Counted from the first letter of the stretch, positions 34,084 through 43,226 are shown. The stretch is 64,000 nucleotides of DNA from Sphingobium sp. YR768 (GCF_900111125.1 NZ_FOGE01000001.1:310001-374000); one strand, 5' to 3'. Numbers and translations are program-made. Notes: a model not told the origin generated them from the letters alone.

Positions 34084-35673
34084 ATGAAACTGATCAAAGC
34101 CCTCGGCTCCGTCGGGGGCCTCACCCTCGCCAGCCGCGTCCTAGCGCTGGTGCGCGATTCGCTGGCGGCGCGCTATGTCGGCGCGGGCTTCGCGTCGGAC
34201 GCTTTCAACGGCGTCGCCTTCCGCCTGCCCAACATGTTTCGCGCGCTCTTTGCCGAAGGCGCCTTTTCCGCCGCCTTCATCCCGCTGTTCAACAAGAAGG
34301 CAGCGGGCGAAGGCGGATTACCCGCGGGGTATGACTTTGCCGAGCGGGCGCTGGCGGTGCTGCTGCCGGTCCTGATCCTGTTCACCGTCCTCCTGATCGC
34401 CGCGGCCTGGCCGATCACCTGGGCATTATCGGGCGGTTTTTCGCGGCAGAACCCGACGGCGGAGCAATTTGCCTTCGCCGTCACTTTGTCGCGCATCACC
34501 ATTCCCTATCTGGCGCTGATCAGCCTTGCCTCGCTGCTGGGCGGAATCCTCAATTCGCTCGACAAATTCTGGGTCAATGCCGCCGCCCCCATCCTGCTGA
34601 ACGTCGCGATGATCGCGGGCCTGTGGTTCTTCCACGGCGCCGACGAATATGAGACGGCGCGGGTACAGGCCATGTCGGTGACGATCGGCGGCGCGCTGCA
34701 ACTGCTGTGGCTGATCTGGGCCTGCAAGCGCGCGGGCGTATCGATGAAGCTGAAGCGGCCGCGCCTGGATGACGACGTGCGCGAATTGCTGCGCAAGATT
34801 TTGCCCGCCGCCGCCGGCGCGGGCGCGTCACAGATCAACCTGCTGATCTCCACTGCCCTGTCGGGCTGGCTGCTCGCCTCCGGCTCCATCACCTATATCT
34901 ATTATGCGGATCGCTTGAATCAGCTGCCGCTGGGGCTGATCGGCATCGGCCTTGGCACCATCCTCCTCTCCACCATTTCGCGCATGCTGTCCAAGGGGCA
35001 GGAGGCGGAGGCGATGGAGACGCAGAATCGCGGCATCGAACTGGCGCTGTTCCTGACCCTGCCCGCGACCGTCGCCTTCCTGACCGTGGCCGAACCGATC
35101 GTGCGCGGGCTGTTTCAATATGGCCGCTTTACCGCGCAGGATGCGCAGGCTTGCGGCTGGGCGCTGTCTGCCTTTTCGATCGGCCTGCCCTCCTACGTGC
35201 TCGTGAAGGTGCTGACGCCCGGCTATTATGCGCGGGGCGACACCAAGACCCCGGTGCGCTACGCGATGCTGTCGATCGCGATCAACATCGTGGGCAATCT
35301 GCTGCTGATCCCCGCGCTGGCGCCATTGGGCATCGGCCATGTCGGTCCGCCGCTGGCGACGGCCCTGTCCTCCAGCGTCAATGTGATGATGCTCTACACG
35401 ACGCTGGTGGCGCGTGGCCATTTCGCGATGGACGCGCAACTCAAGCGCCGCCTGCCACGGCTGGCGGCCGCCGCCATCGTCATGGGCGGAGCGCTTTGGG
35501 CGGGCAAAGGACTGTTCGATCCCTGGCTGACGGGCGCGATGGCGCAACGCTATGTGGCGCTCAGCCTGCTGGTCGGGGCGGGCATAGTGCTTTACGGGCT
35601 GGCATCCATCGTCACCGGAGCCTATCGGCTGTCCGACATCAAGGCGCTGATGCGCCGCAAAAGTGCAACCTGA
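34084..35673 (+). CDS. murJ: Lipid II flippase MurJ (MviN)
   Basis: 529 residues from the ATG at 34084; a TTG two codons earlier is less likely. About 14 membrane segments and the MviN signatures SRVLALVRDSLAARYVGAG, FRLPNMFRALFAEGAFSAAFIPLF-like sequence (PNMFRALFAEGAFSAAFIP) and YYARGDTKTPVR. It moves lipid II across the inner membrane for peptidoglycan synthesis. trpS begins 17 bases downstream on the same strand. Confidence 0.95.
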   Translation: MKLIKALGSVGGLTLASRVLALVRDSLAARYVGAGFASDAFNGVAFRLPNMFRALFAEGAFSAAFIPLFNKKAAGEGGLPAGYDFAERALAVLLPVLILFTVLLIAAAWPITWALSGGFSRQNPTAEQFAFAVTLSRITIPYLALISLASLLGGILNSLDKFWVNAAAPILLNVAMIAGLWFFHGADEYETARVQAMSVTIGGALQLLWLIWACKRAGVSMKLKRPRLDDDVRELLRKILPAAAGAGASQINLLISTALSGWLLASGSITYIYYADRLNQLPLGLIGIGLGTILLSTISRMLSKGQEAEAMETQNRGIELALFLTLPATVAFLTVAEPIVRGLFQYGRFTAQDAQACGWALSAFSIGLPSYVLVKVLTPGYYARGDTKTPVRYAMLSIAINIVGNLLLIPALAPLGIGHVGPPLATALSSSVNVMMLYTTLVARGHFAMDAQLKRRLPRLAAAAIVMGGALWAGKGLFDPWLTGAMAQRYVALSLLVGAGIVLYGLASIVTGAYRLSDIKALMRRKSAT

Positions 35674-35690
35674 AGAAGAAGAGAAGTATA

Positions 35691-36695
35691 ATGCGCGTCC
35701 TCTCCGGCATCCAGCCCACCGGCAATCTGCACCTTGGCAACTACCTCGGCGCGATCCGCAACTGGGTGCGCATGCAGGATGAGATGGACGATCAGAGTCA
35801 GTGCTTCTTCTTCCTCGCCGACATGCACAGCATCACCGTGCATGAGGGGCGCGAGCAGCGCATCCGCAATGTCCGCGACATGGCCGCCGCGCTGGTCGCC
35901 GCCGGGATCGATCCGGACCGCAGCGTGCTGTTCAATCAGGCGCGCGTCCCCGCCCATGCGGAGCTGTGCTGGTTGCTGAACGGCACGGCGCGGATCGGCT
36001 GGCTCAACCGCATGACCCAGTTCAAGGACAAGGTGGGCAAGGACCGCGAAGGCGCGTCGATCGGCCTGTTCGTCTATCCGGTGCTGCAAGCCGCCGACAT
36101 CCTGCTCTATAACGCGACCCATGTGCCGGTGGGCGAGGACCAGAAGCAACATCTGGAACTGTGCCGTGATATCGCGACCAAGTTCAATACCGACTTCGGC
36201 GTCGACCTTTTCACCCTGCCCGCCCCGATCATCCCCAAGGAATCGGCGCGGATCATGTCGCTGCGCGACGGTACGGCGAAAATGTCGAAGTCCGACCCCA
36301 GCGACATGAGCCGCATCAACCTGACCGACGATGACGACGCGATCATGGCGAAGGTGAAGAAGGCGAAGAGCGATCAGGAAATGCTGCCCGAAACGGCCGA
36401 GGGCCTGACGGGCCGTCCCGAAGCCAGCAATCTGATCGGCATCCTGGCGACGCTGACCGGGCGGACGACCGACGCAGTCTGCGCCGAATTTGCGGGCAAG
36501 GGCTTTGGCGCGTTCAAGCCGGCGCTGGGCGAAGTGCTGGTCGAAACGCTGCGCCCGATTCGCGAACGTTTCCTGGAGTTGCGCACCGACGATGCGGCGC
36601 TCGACGCGATCCTGGACAAGGGCGCGGCCAAGGCGAAGGCAGCGGCCGAACCGACCCTGCGTGCCGCCTATGACGCCATGGGTCTGATGCGCTAA
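35691..36695 (+). CDS. trpS: Tryptophanyl-tRNA synthetase
   Basis: 334 residues, normal for bacterial TrpRS. The class I motifs are visible: SGIQPTGNLHLGNYLGA (HIGH-type) and KMSKSDPSD (KMSKS). AGAAGAGAAG precedes the ATG. It charges tRNA-Trp. The last codons and the stop (GLMR-stop) form the first unit of a 24-bp tandem repeat that continues past the gene, see 36681. Confidence 0.96.
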   Translation: MRVLSGIQPTGNLHLGNYLGAIRNWVRMQDEMDDQSQCFFFLADMHSITVHEGREQRIRNVRDMAAALVAAGIDPDRSVLFNQARVPAHAELCWLLNGTARIGWLNRMTQFKDKVGKDREGASIGLFVYPVLQAADILLYNATHVPVGEDQKQHLELCRDIATKFNTDFGVDLFTLPAPIIPKESARIMSLRDGTAKMSKSDPSDMSRINLTDDDDAIMAKVKKAKSDQEMLPETAEGLTGRPEASNLIGILATLTGRTTDAVCAEFAGKGFGAFKPALGEVLVETLRPIRERFLELRTDDAALDAILDKGAAKAKAAAEPTLRAAYDAMGLMR

Positions 36696-36746
36696 CGCGC
36701 GGGGGGTCTGATGCGCTGACGCGCGGGGGGTCTGATACGTTGACCC
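36681..36746 (+). repeat. 24-bp tandem repeat duplicating the trpS end
   Basis: Two full units and a partial third of GGTCTGATGCGCTRACGCGC plus GGGG. The first covers the last four trpS codons and its TAA. Since 24 is a multiple of 3, later units repeat the same in-frame peptide end followed by TGA (36717) and TGA (36740), giving three stops in series. Confidence 0.85.
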
Positions 36747-36767
36747 GTACTGATGCATGAAAGCAAC

Positions 36768-36797
36768 AGGGCCGCCCGAAAGGACGGCCCTTTTTTT
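36768..36797 (+). terminator. Rho-independent terminator after trpS
   Basis: AGGGCCGCCC and GGACGGCCCT pair around GAAA with one mismatch, followed by seven T. It ends the murJ–trpS transcript. Confidence 0.85.
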
Positions 36798-36959
36798 GTC
36801 GGACGACGGAATAGCCGCACTCGCGTCGTCGTATCTGCGAGAACATGGTTCTGCGCCCGTTCGATGGGTTCGTGCGTTCAAACGATGTTCAGTTGCGTTC
36901 TGCTATCGCAGGGCGCTAATAAGGACTCAGGCGCATCGCCTGATACAGGACGTAAAAAC

Positions 36960-37619
36960 ATGGCTCGTTTCAACAAGATCGGTCTGTTCGCAGCGCCTGC
37001 CCTGGCGCTGGTGGCATTGTCGGGCTGCACCACTGGCTTTAAGGCCGATGTCGCTCGTTTCCAGCAATTGCCCGCACCCGCAGGCCAAAGCTATACCGTC
37101 GTCGCCGACGATCCCAAGCTGGCGGGCGGTCTCGAATTCGCCCATTATGCCGATATGGTCGGGCAGCGCCTGGCGCAGACCGGTTATGTCGCCGCCAGCG
37201 ACCCGGCCCGCGCCGACCTGATCGTGCGCGTCTCTTATGATGTCGACAATGGTCGCGAAAAGGTCCGCTCGACCGGAGGCTTCGGCGGTGGTTATGGCGG
37301 ATGGGGTGGTCCGTGGGGCGGCGGCTTTGGCGGTCGCTGGGGTCGTCCCTGGGGCTATGGCTTCTATGATCCCTGGCTGTTCGGCGGCGCCGGTTATAAC
37401 GACGTGTCGAGCTACACCGTCTACACCAGCGATCTCAGCATGAAGATCGACCGCGCAGCCGACAATCGCCGCCTGTTCGAAGGCAAGGCGAGCGCCCAGT
37501 CGCTGTCGAACAAGCTGACCTATCTGGTGCCGAACCTGATCGACGTGATGTTCACCAACTTCCCCGGCCAGAGCGGGGAAAGCGTGAAGGTGACGCTGCC
37601 GCCTGAAAAGAAGAGCTGA
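36960..37619 (+). CDS. DUF4136 lipoprotein with glycine-rich insert
   Basis: 219 residues. A lipoprotein signal with lipobox LSGC is followed by a DUF4136 domain (FQQLPAPAGQSYTVV, RLAQTGYVAASDPARADLIV, and a closing KLTYLVPNLIDVMFTNFPG). In the middle a Gly/Trp/Arg-rich stretch (GGYGGWGGPWGGGFGGRW) of about 35 residues interrupts the domain. The family is of unknown function in the envelope. It is a single-gene unit between two terminators, with about 160 bases upstream for its promoter. Confidence 0.85.
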   Translation: MARFNKIGLFAAPALALVALSGCTTGFKADVARFQQLPAPAGQSYTVVADDPKLAGGLEFAHYADMVGQRLAQTGYVAASDPARADLIVRVSYDVDNGREKVRSTGGFGGGYGGWGGPWGGGFGGRWGRPWGYGFYDPWLFGGAGYNDVSSYTVYTSDLSMKIDRAADNRRLFEGKASAQSLSNKLTYLVPNLIDVMFTNFPGQSGESVKVTLPPEKKS

Positions 37620-37639
37620 CGGCAAGTTCGCACGGCATG

Positions 37640-37674
37640 AAAAAGCCCGGCGCTCCATGGGCGCCGGGCTTTTT
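37640..37674. terminator. Bidirectional terminator between DUF4136 and GH1 genes
   Basis: AAAAAGCCCGGCGC and GCGCCGGGCTTTTT form a perfect 14-base stem around TCCATGG. The A and T tracts make it work for both convergent genes. Confidence 0.88.
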
Positions 37675-37701
37675 CGTTGGGCGGATGGTCGCACCCGTTG
37701 C

Positions 37702-39021
37702 TTACACCGCGTTCTTTCGCGCGATCGCCCCCAATATGGCGGCACTGGGCTTGGGCGTCCGCGCGAAGGTCGTGCGGTCCAGACTGTGCAGCCCGAATTT
37801 TGGACCATAGCCAAACACCCATTCGAAATTGTCGACCAGCGACCAGTGGATATAGCCCTTCACCGGCACGCCTTCATCCATAGCCTTCTTCAATTCGGTG
37901 AGGGCTGCGGGAATCAGGCGGGCGCGAATCCGGTCGTCACTGGCATTGACCCCATGTTCGGTCACGATCACCGGCACGCCGCTAACCTGATGGGCATAGC
38001 GCACCGCGCCAGCCAGCGAAGCCGGATAGACTTCCGATCCCGCGTCATTCACTTCGACGCCCTTGGGCGGAGGCAAACGCCCTTTGTCGTCCCACAGCGA
38101 CCGTTCATAATTTTGCACGCCAACGAAATCATTGCCCCGCGCCGCCAGCAGCCATGGTTCATAGAGTTTCCGGCGCATCGCATCGCGGATGCTGCTGCGC
38201 CCCACAGGCTGATCGTCGATGATCGCCAGGCTTACCCCGACCGGCAGGTCGGACCGCACCGCCTTGATCGCCGCGCGCGCCGCCTTGTGCGCGGCCAGCA
38301 TATTGGCCGTCGTGGTCGGCACATCCTCGATCCACAGCGCATTGCCGGCCTGAAACTTCGCCACGCCATGGGCCTTCGCCGCAGCGGCCTGCATAGCCCG
38401 ATCGGCATCCATCAACTTGTCGCCGATGCCGGGCGGCAGCACGATGTCCAACAGTCCGGTCAGGTTCGGCTCATTCAGGGTCAGCGCATGGCTGATCCCG
38501 CCCGCCAGATGCCGTGCCGCCCGGTTGCAATAGCGGGCGAAGAGATCCGGCGACTGCGGATTAGCCCAGCCGCCCTGCGCCGCGAACCAGGCCGGCGTCG
38601 AAAAATGGTTGAAGGTGACGACCGGCTCCAGCCCGCGCGCCCGGCAGCCTTCAATCATCGCCTTATAATGATCGAGCATGGCGACCGAAAATTCGCCCTG
38701 CGCCGGTTCGATTCGCGCCCATTCCAGACTGAACCGATAGCTGTTGAGGCCCATGGCCTTCACCAAATCCATGTCGGTCGGCCACAGGACGAAGCTGTTG
38801 GCCGCATCGCCCGAGGATTCGACATAGACGCTGGGTTTGCTGTGCTCCATCACCCAGATGTCGCTGTTGATATTATTGCCCTCGACCTGATGCCCGGCCG
38901 TGGCGGCGCCCCACAGGAAGCCCTTGGGGAAAGCCGGATCAACCCCTGCCTTCTTCGCCGCAAGGGCGGGTGCGGCGGCGCTGGCCGCGACGGCCGCCAG
39001 CAAGGTTCGACGATCCAGCAT
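37702..39021 (-). CDS. Exported GH1 beta-glucosidase-like glycosidase
   Basis: 439 residues from the ATG at 39021. A Tat-type signal (LDRRTLLAAVAASAAAPALA) precedes a GH1 (beta/alpha)8 barrel with FPKGFLWGAATAGHQVEG, the acid/base motif TLNEPN and the nucleophile motif IVTEHGVN. It would hydrolyse beta-glucosides or related glycosides in the periplasm. GH1 enzymes usually lack export signals, so a twin-arginine leader is unusual. It stands alone, divergent from a solute symporter with 217 bases between. Confidence 0.88.
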   Translation of the reverse strand: MLDRRTLLAAVAASAAAPALAAKKAGVDPAFPKGFLWGAATAGHQVEGNNINSDIWVMEHSKPSVYVESSGDAANSFVLWPTDMDLVKAMGLNSYRFSLEWARIEPAQGEFSVAMLDHYKAMIEGCRARGLEPVVTFNHFSTPAWFAAQGGWANPQSPDLFARYCNRAARHLAGGISHALTLNEPNLTGLLDIVLPPGIGDKLMDADRAMQAAAAKAHGVAKFQAGNALWIEDVPTTTANMLAAHKAARAAIKAVRSDLPVGVSLAIIDDQPVGRSSIRDAMRRKLYEPWLLAARGNDFVGVQNYERSLWDDKGRLPPPKGVEVNDAGSEVYPASLAGAVRYAHQVSGVPVIVTEHGVNASDDRIRARLIPAALTELKKAMDEGVPVKGYIHWSLVDNFEWVFGYGPKFGLHSLDRTTFARTPKPSAAILGAIARKNAV

Positions 39022-39238
39022 ATCCTTCTCCCTGTCCGATCCGGATCTATGGTGATCCACTATTTTCAGAACTATTATTCTTAATCTAAAACAACAAGGC
39101 GGAAGAATGGGAATCGTCTGGCACCAGTTGCCCGACACCGGGCAGCGCATCATTTTTCGCTGTTCCATCAAGGGGGATAGCGGATAGCCTGCCGCGACCC
39201 GTTGCCTTTCAGGCAAGCCTTAGAGGAAAGTCCGCCGC

Positions 39239-40474
39239 ATGTCCCTGACCGTCCGTATCCTGATCGCCCTTGTGCTGGGGCTGGGCTGCGGCATCGCCCT
39301 GGCCGAAATGGGCGGGGCATGGGAGGCCGATGTCGTCGCGGTGGCGCAACCGATCGGCAAGGCCTGGCTGGGCGGGCTTCAGATGCCACTGATCCCGTTG
39401 ATCTTCGCTCTGCTCGTCACCGGCATTACCCAGGCGGCCACGACCGCGCGGACCAATGGCATGGCCGGGCGCGCGATCGGCCTCTTCGCCATCCTGCTGG
39501 TCGCCTCCGCCGCCGTCGCCGCGCTGGTCGGCCCGCTGATGCTGCATTTCTGGCCCGTTCCAACGGGAGCCGTCGGGGCGCTGGCGGGCTCTGGCCCGAT
39601 CGCGGAAGTGCCGGACGTGCGCCCGTCGGCCGAATGGCTGCTGGGCTTCATTCCGGTGAACCCGCTCAAGTCGGCAAGCGAGGGGCAGGTGGTCGCCGTC
39701 GTCCTGTTCGCGCTGATCTTTGGCTTTGCCGTCACCCGCATCGCGCAGGAACGCCGCGCAATGCTGACCGATTTTTTTCAGGCGCTGGCGGACGCACTGC
39801 TGGTCGTGGTCGGCTGGGTCTTGTGGCTGGCGCCGCTTGGCGTGTTCGCGCTGGCACTGGTCGCGGGCGCACGCTCCGGCCTCGCGACGGCGGGCGCGCT
39901 GCTCCATTATATCGGCTTCATCGTGCTGATCTGCGTCGTGGTGACGCTGCTGGTCTATCCGCTGGTGATGATCGCGGGGCGAATCGCCCCCGGCCGCTTC
40001 ATCCGCGCCGCGATCCCCGCGCAGGCCATCGCCTTCTCGACCCAAAGCTCGATCGCTTCGCTGCCCGCGATGATTCAGGCCTGTGACGGGCCGCTCTCTG
40101 TGCGAGAAACGACGCGCAGCATCGTGCTACCGCTCGCCATCTCGCTGTTCCGGATCACCAGCCCGCCCGCCAATCTGGGCGTCGCCCTCTATGTGGCGGC
40201 AATGAACGGCGTGGTGCTCGGCCCGACGCAACTGATCATGGGGGTGCTGGTCGCCGCCATCGTCAGTCTGGCGGCGGTGGGCCTGCCCAGCCAGATCACC
40301 TTCTTCACCACCACCGGCCCCATCTGCCTCGCCATGGGCGTGCCGGTCGAGGCGCTGCCGCTGTTGCTGGCGGTCGAAACCGTGCCCGACATTTTCCGCA
40401 CCGTCGGCAATGTCACCGCTGACATGGCGACGGCGCGGATCGTAGATCAGACTGGCGGTCCATCAACGCAGTAA
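39239..40474 (+). CDS. Dicarboxylate/amino acid:cation symporter (DAACS)
   Basis: 411 residues, about eight hydrophobic segments plus re-entrant loops. The family regions are visible: LGLGCGIALAEMG, QMPLIPLIFALLVTGI, the serine-rich AFSTQSSIASLPAM and the ion-site helix around NLGVALYVAAMNG. It takes up dicarboxylates or acidic amino acids with Na+ or H+. The best ribosome site is AGAGGAAAG. A small hairpin (TTGCCT-TTC-AGGCAA, 39201–39215) lies just before it in the leader. Confidence 0.9.
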   Translation: MSLTVRILIALVLGLGCGIALAEMGGAWEADVVAVAQPIGKAWLGGLQMPLIPLIFALLVTGITQAATTARTNGMAGRAIGLFAILLVASAAVAALVGPLMLHFWPVPTGAVGALAGSGPIAEVPDVRPSAEWLLGFIPVNPLKSASEGQVVAVVLFALIFGFAVTRIAQERRAMLTDFFQALADALLVVVGWVLWLAPLGVFALALVAGARSGLATAGALLHYIGFIVLICVVVTLLVYPLVMIAGRIAPGRFIRAAIPAQAIAFSTQSSIASLPAMIQACDGPLSVRETTRSIVLPLAISLFRITSPPANLGVALYVAAMNGVVLGPTQLIMGVLVAAIVSLAAVGLPSQITFFTTTGPICLAMGVPVEALPLLLAVETVPDIFRTVGNVTADMATARIVDQTGGPSTQ

Positions 40475-40482
40475 TCTGACGT

Positions 40483-41091
40483 TTAGGGCGCCCGCCGCGC
40501 CGTGACGATCTTCACCGGGCTTTCCAGCATCTGCCCCTTCATCACGCCCTCCCCCGCCGTCGGGGATTTCGGGGCGATCAGAATGGCCTTCGCCACATCC
40601 AGCCCCTCGACCACATGGGCGAAGACGGCAAAGCCGACATTGTCGCCGGGTGCGTCGGGATGCGCATCCATCGCGGGCATCTTGCCCAGCACGATGAAGA
40701 AGTCGCCCGTCGCGCTGCCCGGCGCATAGCGGGCCATCGACAGCGCGCCATCATCATGGGCAAGGCCGGTCTGGGTCGTGGGTTCATGCTTGATCGGCGG
40801 CAGGATGCGCTTGGGGTCATTCTGCGCCCCGCCCTGGACGAAGCCATAATCAGGTGCGCCGACGCCGCGATAAAATTGCGCGCCGTCCAGCCGCTTCTGA
40901 TCGACATATTTGAGGAAATTGCCGCCGGTGATCGGCGCCTTGTCGGCATGGACCGCGATCACGATCCGTCCCTTGTCCGTTTCCAGCGCCACCCGCACAT
41001 CGCCGGGCGGTGGAGGCGCCGCCGGGGACTGGGCCGCAGCGGGCGAAAGGGTGAGCAGGGCGAGGAGCGCTAGGGCAATCTGGCGAATCAT
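40483..41091 (-). CDS. Periplasmic cyclophilin-type peptidyl-prolyl isomerase
   Basis: 202 residues: a Sec signal (LALLTLSPAAAQ), a proline-rich spacer, and a cyclophilin domain (VALETDKGRIVIAVHADKAPITGGNFL, in shorter form IVIAVHADKAPIT, then AQFYRGVG and FFIVLGKMPAMDAH). The Phe and Gln positions of the active site differ somewhat from the human protein, as in other bacterial secreted forms. It helps folding of exported proteins. It is convergent with the symporter gene, 8 bases apart. Confidence 0.9.
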   Translation of the reverse strand: MIRQIALALLALLTLSPAAAQSPAAPPPPGDVRVALETDKGRIVIAVHADKAPITGGNFLKYVDQKRLDGAQFYRGVGAPDYGFVQGGAQNDPKRILPPIKHEPTTQTGLAHDDGALSMARYAPGSATGDFFIVLGKMPAMDAHPDAPGDNVGFAVFAHVVEGLDVAKAILIAPKSPTAGEGVMKGQMLESPVKIVTARRAP

Positions 41092-41135
41092 GCCGCCAGC
41101 CTAATCGCTCCTGCCGTCAACGCCAGAGGCGGCGT

Positions 41136-42542
41136 TCAGCCTTCCAGCAGACGCTGCAAGGCGCGGACGTCGGCATCCATGTCGGGATTGCTTTCGCGCA
41201 GCGCCTCGATCGTTTTCACGGCATGGATCACCGTGCTATGATCGCGTCCGCCAAAGATACGGCCGATTTCCGGCAGCGAACGCGGCGTCATCTTCTTGGC
41301 GAGATACATGGCGACCTGACGCGGCCGGGCGACGGCGCGCGCACGACGTTTGGAGCGCATTTCGGACGGGTCGATCTTGAAATGGGCGGCGCAGGCCTTC
41401 TGGATTTCGTCCACGGTCAGGCGGCGGGCATTGGCGCGCACCGTATCGGCCAGCATCTGCTGCGCAAAGTCGAGATCGATCGAGCGGCCGGTCAACTGGC
41501 CATAGGCGACCAGCTTGTTGAAGGCGCCCTCCAGTTCGCGCACGTTCGACCGGATCGAGCGAGCGAGGAAATCGATCACCGCGTCGGGCACGGGCGGATC
41601 GCCCGCGACCAGCCGCTTCGATTCGAGGATCGCGAGGCGCAGGTCGAGGCCGGCCGGCTGAATATCGGCAACCAGGCCACCGGCCAGACGCGACAGGATA
41701 CGCGCGTCGATCGATTCGAGCAGTTGCGGCGCCCGGTCGGCGGTGACGACGATGCGCGCACCGCTATCGATCAGGTCGTTGATCGTGTGAAGAAACTCCT
41801 CCTGCGTCGATCCCTTGCCCGCGATGAACTGGATATCGTCGATCAGCAGCAGGCGAGCGGCACGCAGCCGGCCCTTGAACGCCATCGTCTCATTGGCGCG
41901 CATCGCATTCACGAATTCCATCATGAAGCGTTCGGCCGACATGTAGAGCACCGGCTCCGAGGGCGAATGGCCGGAGAAGGCCGCCGCGATCGAATGCAGC
42001 AGATGCGTCTTGCCCTGCCCCGTGCCGCCATGGATGAACAGCGGGGTAAAGCGCGGCTGCGCCTCGCCTGCCATCGCCTGCGCAGCGGAGAAGGCCAGAC
42101 GGTTGGTGTCGCCGACGATGAAGTCGGCAAAGCCATGGCGCGGCAGGAAGTTGGAGGCGATGACCGTGGGGGCAGCCTCGGCGGGCAAAGCCGCCTCGAC
42201 ATGCACGACTTCCAGCAGGCGAGGGCCGGTGGCGTCTGGCGCCCGGCGCAGGCGCACTTCGCGCACGCCGACCGACGCACTACGCCACGCCATACGCAGG
42301 CGGTCGCCAAACTGACCGGACACGAAATTGGCGCTGAAGTCGCTGGCAACCAGCAGGTCCAGCGTCTGCGAATCGGCGCAATAGTCGCCCAGCCGCACAG
42401 GCTTGAGCCACTGGTCGAACATGCGCGCGCCAACGTCGCGACGCAGGCCCGAGCGGATGGCCGTCCAGGCGGATTCCAGGCCCATATCTGCCTGGCTTAC
42501 CTGTCCATCCTGCCAACCTACCACGCGAACATTATCCTTCAT
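41136..42542 (-). CDS. dnaA: Chromosomal replication initiator DnaA
   Basis: 468 residues from the ATG at 42542; an ATG at 42485 (MGLESAW) is an alternative start that still keeps domain I (AWTAIRSGLRRDVGARMFDQWLKP). Domain III has Walker A GGTGQGKTHLL, Walker B LLIDDIQFIAGK and sensor motifs; domain IV has the DNA-binding helix GGRDHSTVIHAV. It melts oriC and loads the helicase. It lies downstream of rpsT and mutM on the same strand. The upstream 420 bases hold a hairpin leader and one DnaA-box-like site. Confidence 0.96.
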   Translation of the reverse strand: MKDNVRVVGWQDGQVSQADMGLESAWTAIRSGLRRDVGARMFDQWLKPVRLGDYCADSQTLDLLVASDFSANFVSGQFGDRLRMAWRSASVGVREVRLRRAPDATGPRLLEVVHVEAALPAEAAPTVIASNFLPRHGFADFIVGDTNRLAFSAAQAMAGEAQPRFTPLFIHGGTGQGKTHLLHSIAAAFSGHSPSEPVLYMSAERFMMEFVNAMRANETMAFKGRLRAARLLLIDDIQFIAGKGSTQEEFLHTINDLIDSGARIVVTADRAPQLLESIDARILSRLAGGLVADIQPAGLDLRLAILESKRLVAGDPPVPDAVIDFLARSIRSNVRELEGAFNKLVAYGQLTGRSIDLDFAQQMLADTVRANARRLTVDEIQKACAAHFKIDPSEMRSKRRARAVARPRQVAMYLAKKMTPRSLPEIGRIFGGRDHSTVIHAVKTIEALRESNPDMDADVRALQRLLEG

Positions 42543-42595
42543 TCTTGCCGACCCACTAAATCTATGCCCCCCGTTTTCGGGCAGGAAAACTCGAC

Positions 42596-42641
42596 GCAAG
42601 GAACCTTCCCCGGAAACGCCCCCGTTTCCCGAGTTCCTTGC
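42596..42641 (-). promoter_or_regulatory. Stem-loop in the dnaA leader
   Basis: GCAAGGAAC (42596–42604) pairs with GTTCCTTGC (42633–42641), and inside it GGAAACG (42612–42618) pairs with CGTTTCC (42623–42629). The stem lies 54 bases before the dnaA start codon on its transcript if transcription begins upstream. Confidence 0.6.
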
Positions 42642-42830
42642 GACAAATGATCTCACATGACGGCCGCTGAGGTGATTCGACGGCGACCGGATTTCAAAAA
42701 TAGACGGGGCTGCGCGACCGGATCAAGGGCAGCCCGGTTCAAAAAAGTGAAATAAAGCCGTTGACTCGGCAAACCGACGGGAATCGAGGGAAAAGGAAAT
42801 TATCTTGTTAAAACAACGTATTATTCACAG

Positions 42831-42839
42831 ACATTTATA
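42831..42839 (+). promoter_or_regulatory. DnaA-box-like site
   Basis: TTATTCACA matches the relaxed DnaA box TTWTNCACA (one change from TTATCCACA). It lies in the AT-rich part of the rpsT–dnaA gap, where DnaA commonly regulates its own gene. Confidence 0.45.
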
Positions 42840-42905
42840 CCGCAGTGCGTCGAATCGCGGGAAATCCGTCGTTACACAAGAGTTACCGATTCGTGAACAA
42901 ACGAC

Positions 42906-42940
42906 AAAAGGCCCGCTCCGGTAATCCGGAGCGGGCCTTG
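42906..42940 (-). terminator. Rho-independent terminator of rpsT
   Basis: AAGGCCCGCTCCGG and CCGGAGCGGGCCTT form a perfect 14-base stem around TAAT, followed on the rpsT strand by TTTT-G. Confidence 0.85.
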
Positions 42941-42962
42941 TACGCTGTCAGGCGTCAAAGGG

Positions 42963-43226
42963 TCAGGCGATAGCGCCGACAGCCTTCGTCAGACGGCCGA
43001 ACTTGCGAGCGGCAGTGTTCTTGTGCAGCACGCCGCGGGCAACGCCACGGGCCAGTTCGGGCTGAACGGCCTGAAGGGCGGTGGCGGCGACATCCTTGTC
43101 GCCGGCGGTGATGGCGGCTTCCACCTTCTTCACCAGGGTGCGGATCCGGCTGATGCGGGCGCCATTGATTGCGGCGCGACGCTCGTTGCGGCGGATGCGC
43201 TTCTTGGCTTGCGGCGTATTGGCCAT
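42963..43226 (-). CDS. rpsT: 30S ribosomal protein S20
   Basis: 87 residues, basic and helical: [20 protein letters not shown], then [14 protein letters not shown] and [19 protein letters not shown]. All S20 features are present at normal length. It binds 16S rRNA in the 30S body. AGGAATAG precedes the ATG. It is encoded between mutM and dnaA, a common alphaproteobacterial order, and ends in its own terminator. Confidence 0.97.
   Translation of the reverse strand: MANTPQAKKRIRRNERRAAINGARISRIRTLVKKVEAAITAGDKDVAATALQAVQPELARGVARGVLHKNTAARKFGRLTKAVGAIA

Larger units (their letters stand above)
42543..42962. other. dnaA upstream region
   Basis: 420 bases without a gene, containing the dnaA leader with two hairpins (42596–42641, and CCCGTTTTCGGG at 42570–42581), an AT-rich stretch 42780–42840 with TTGTTAAAACAA (42816–42827), one DnaA-box match and the rpsT terminator. 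With one box only, it is more likely an autoregulatory promoter than oriC. Confidence 0.6.

Noticed and set aside
36696..36746. CRISPR-like repeat
   Set aside because: The units are directly adjacent without spacers; it is a simple tandem duplication of the trpS end.
42543..42962. Chromosomal origin oriC next to dnaA
   Set aside because: Only one DnaA-box match was found; many alphaproteobacteria have oriC elsewhere (for example near hemE).
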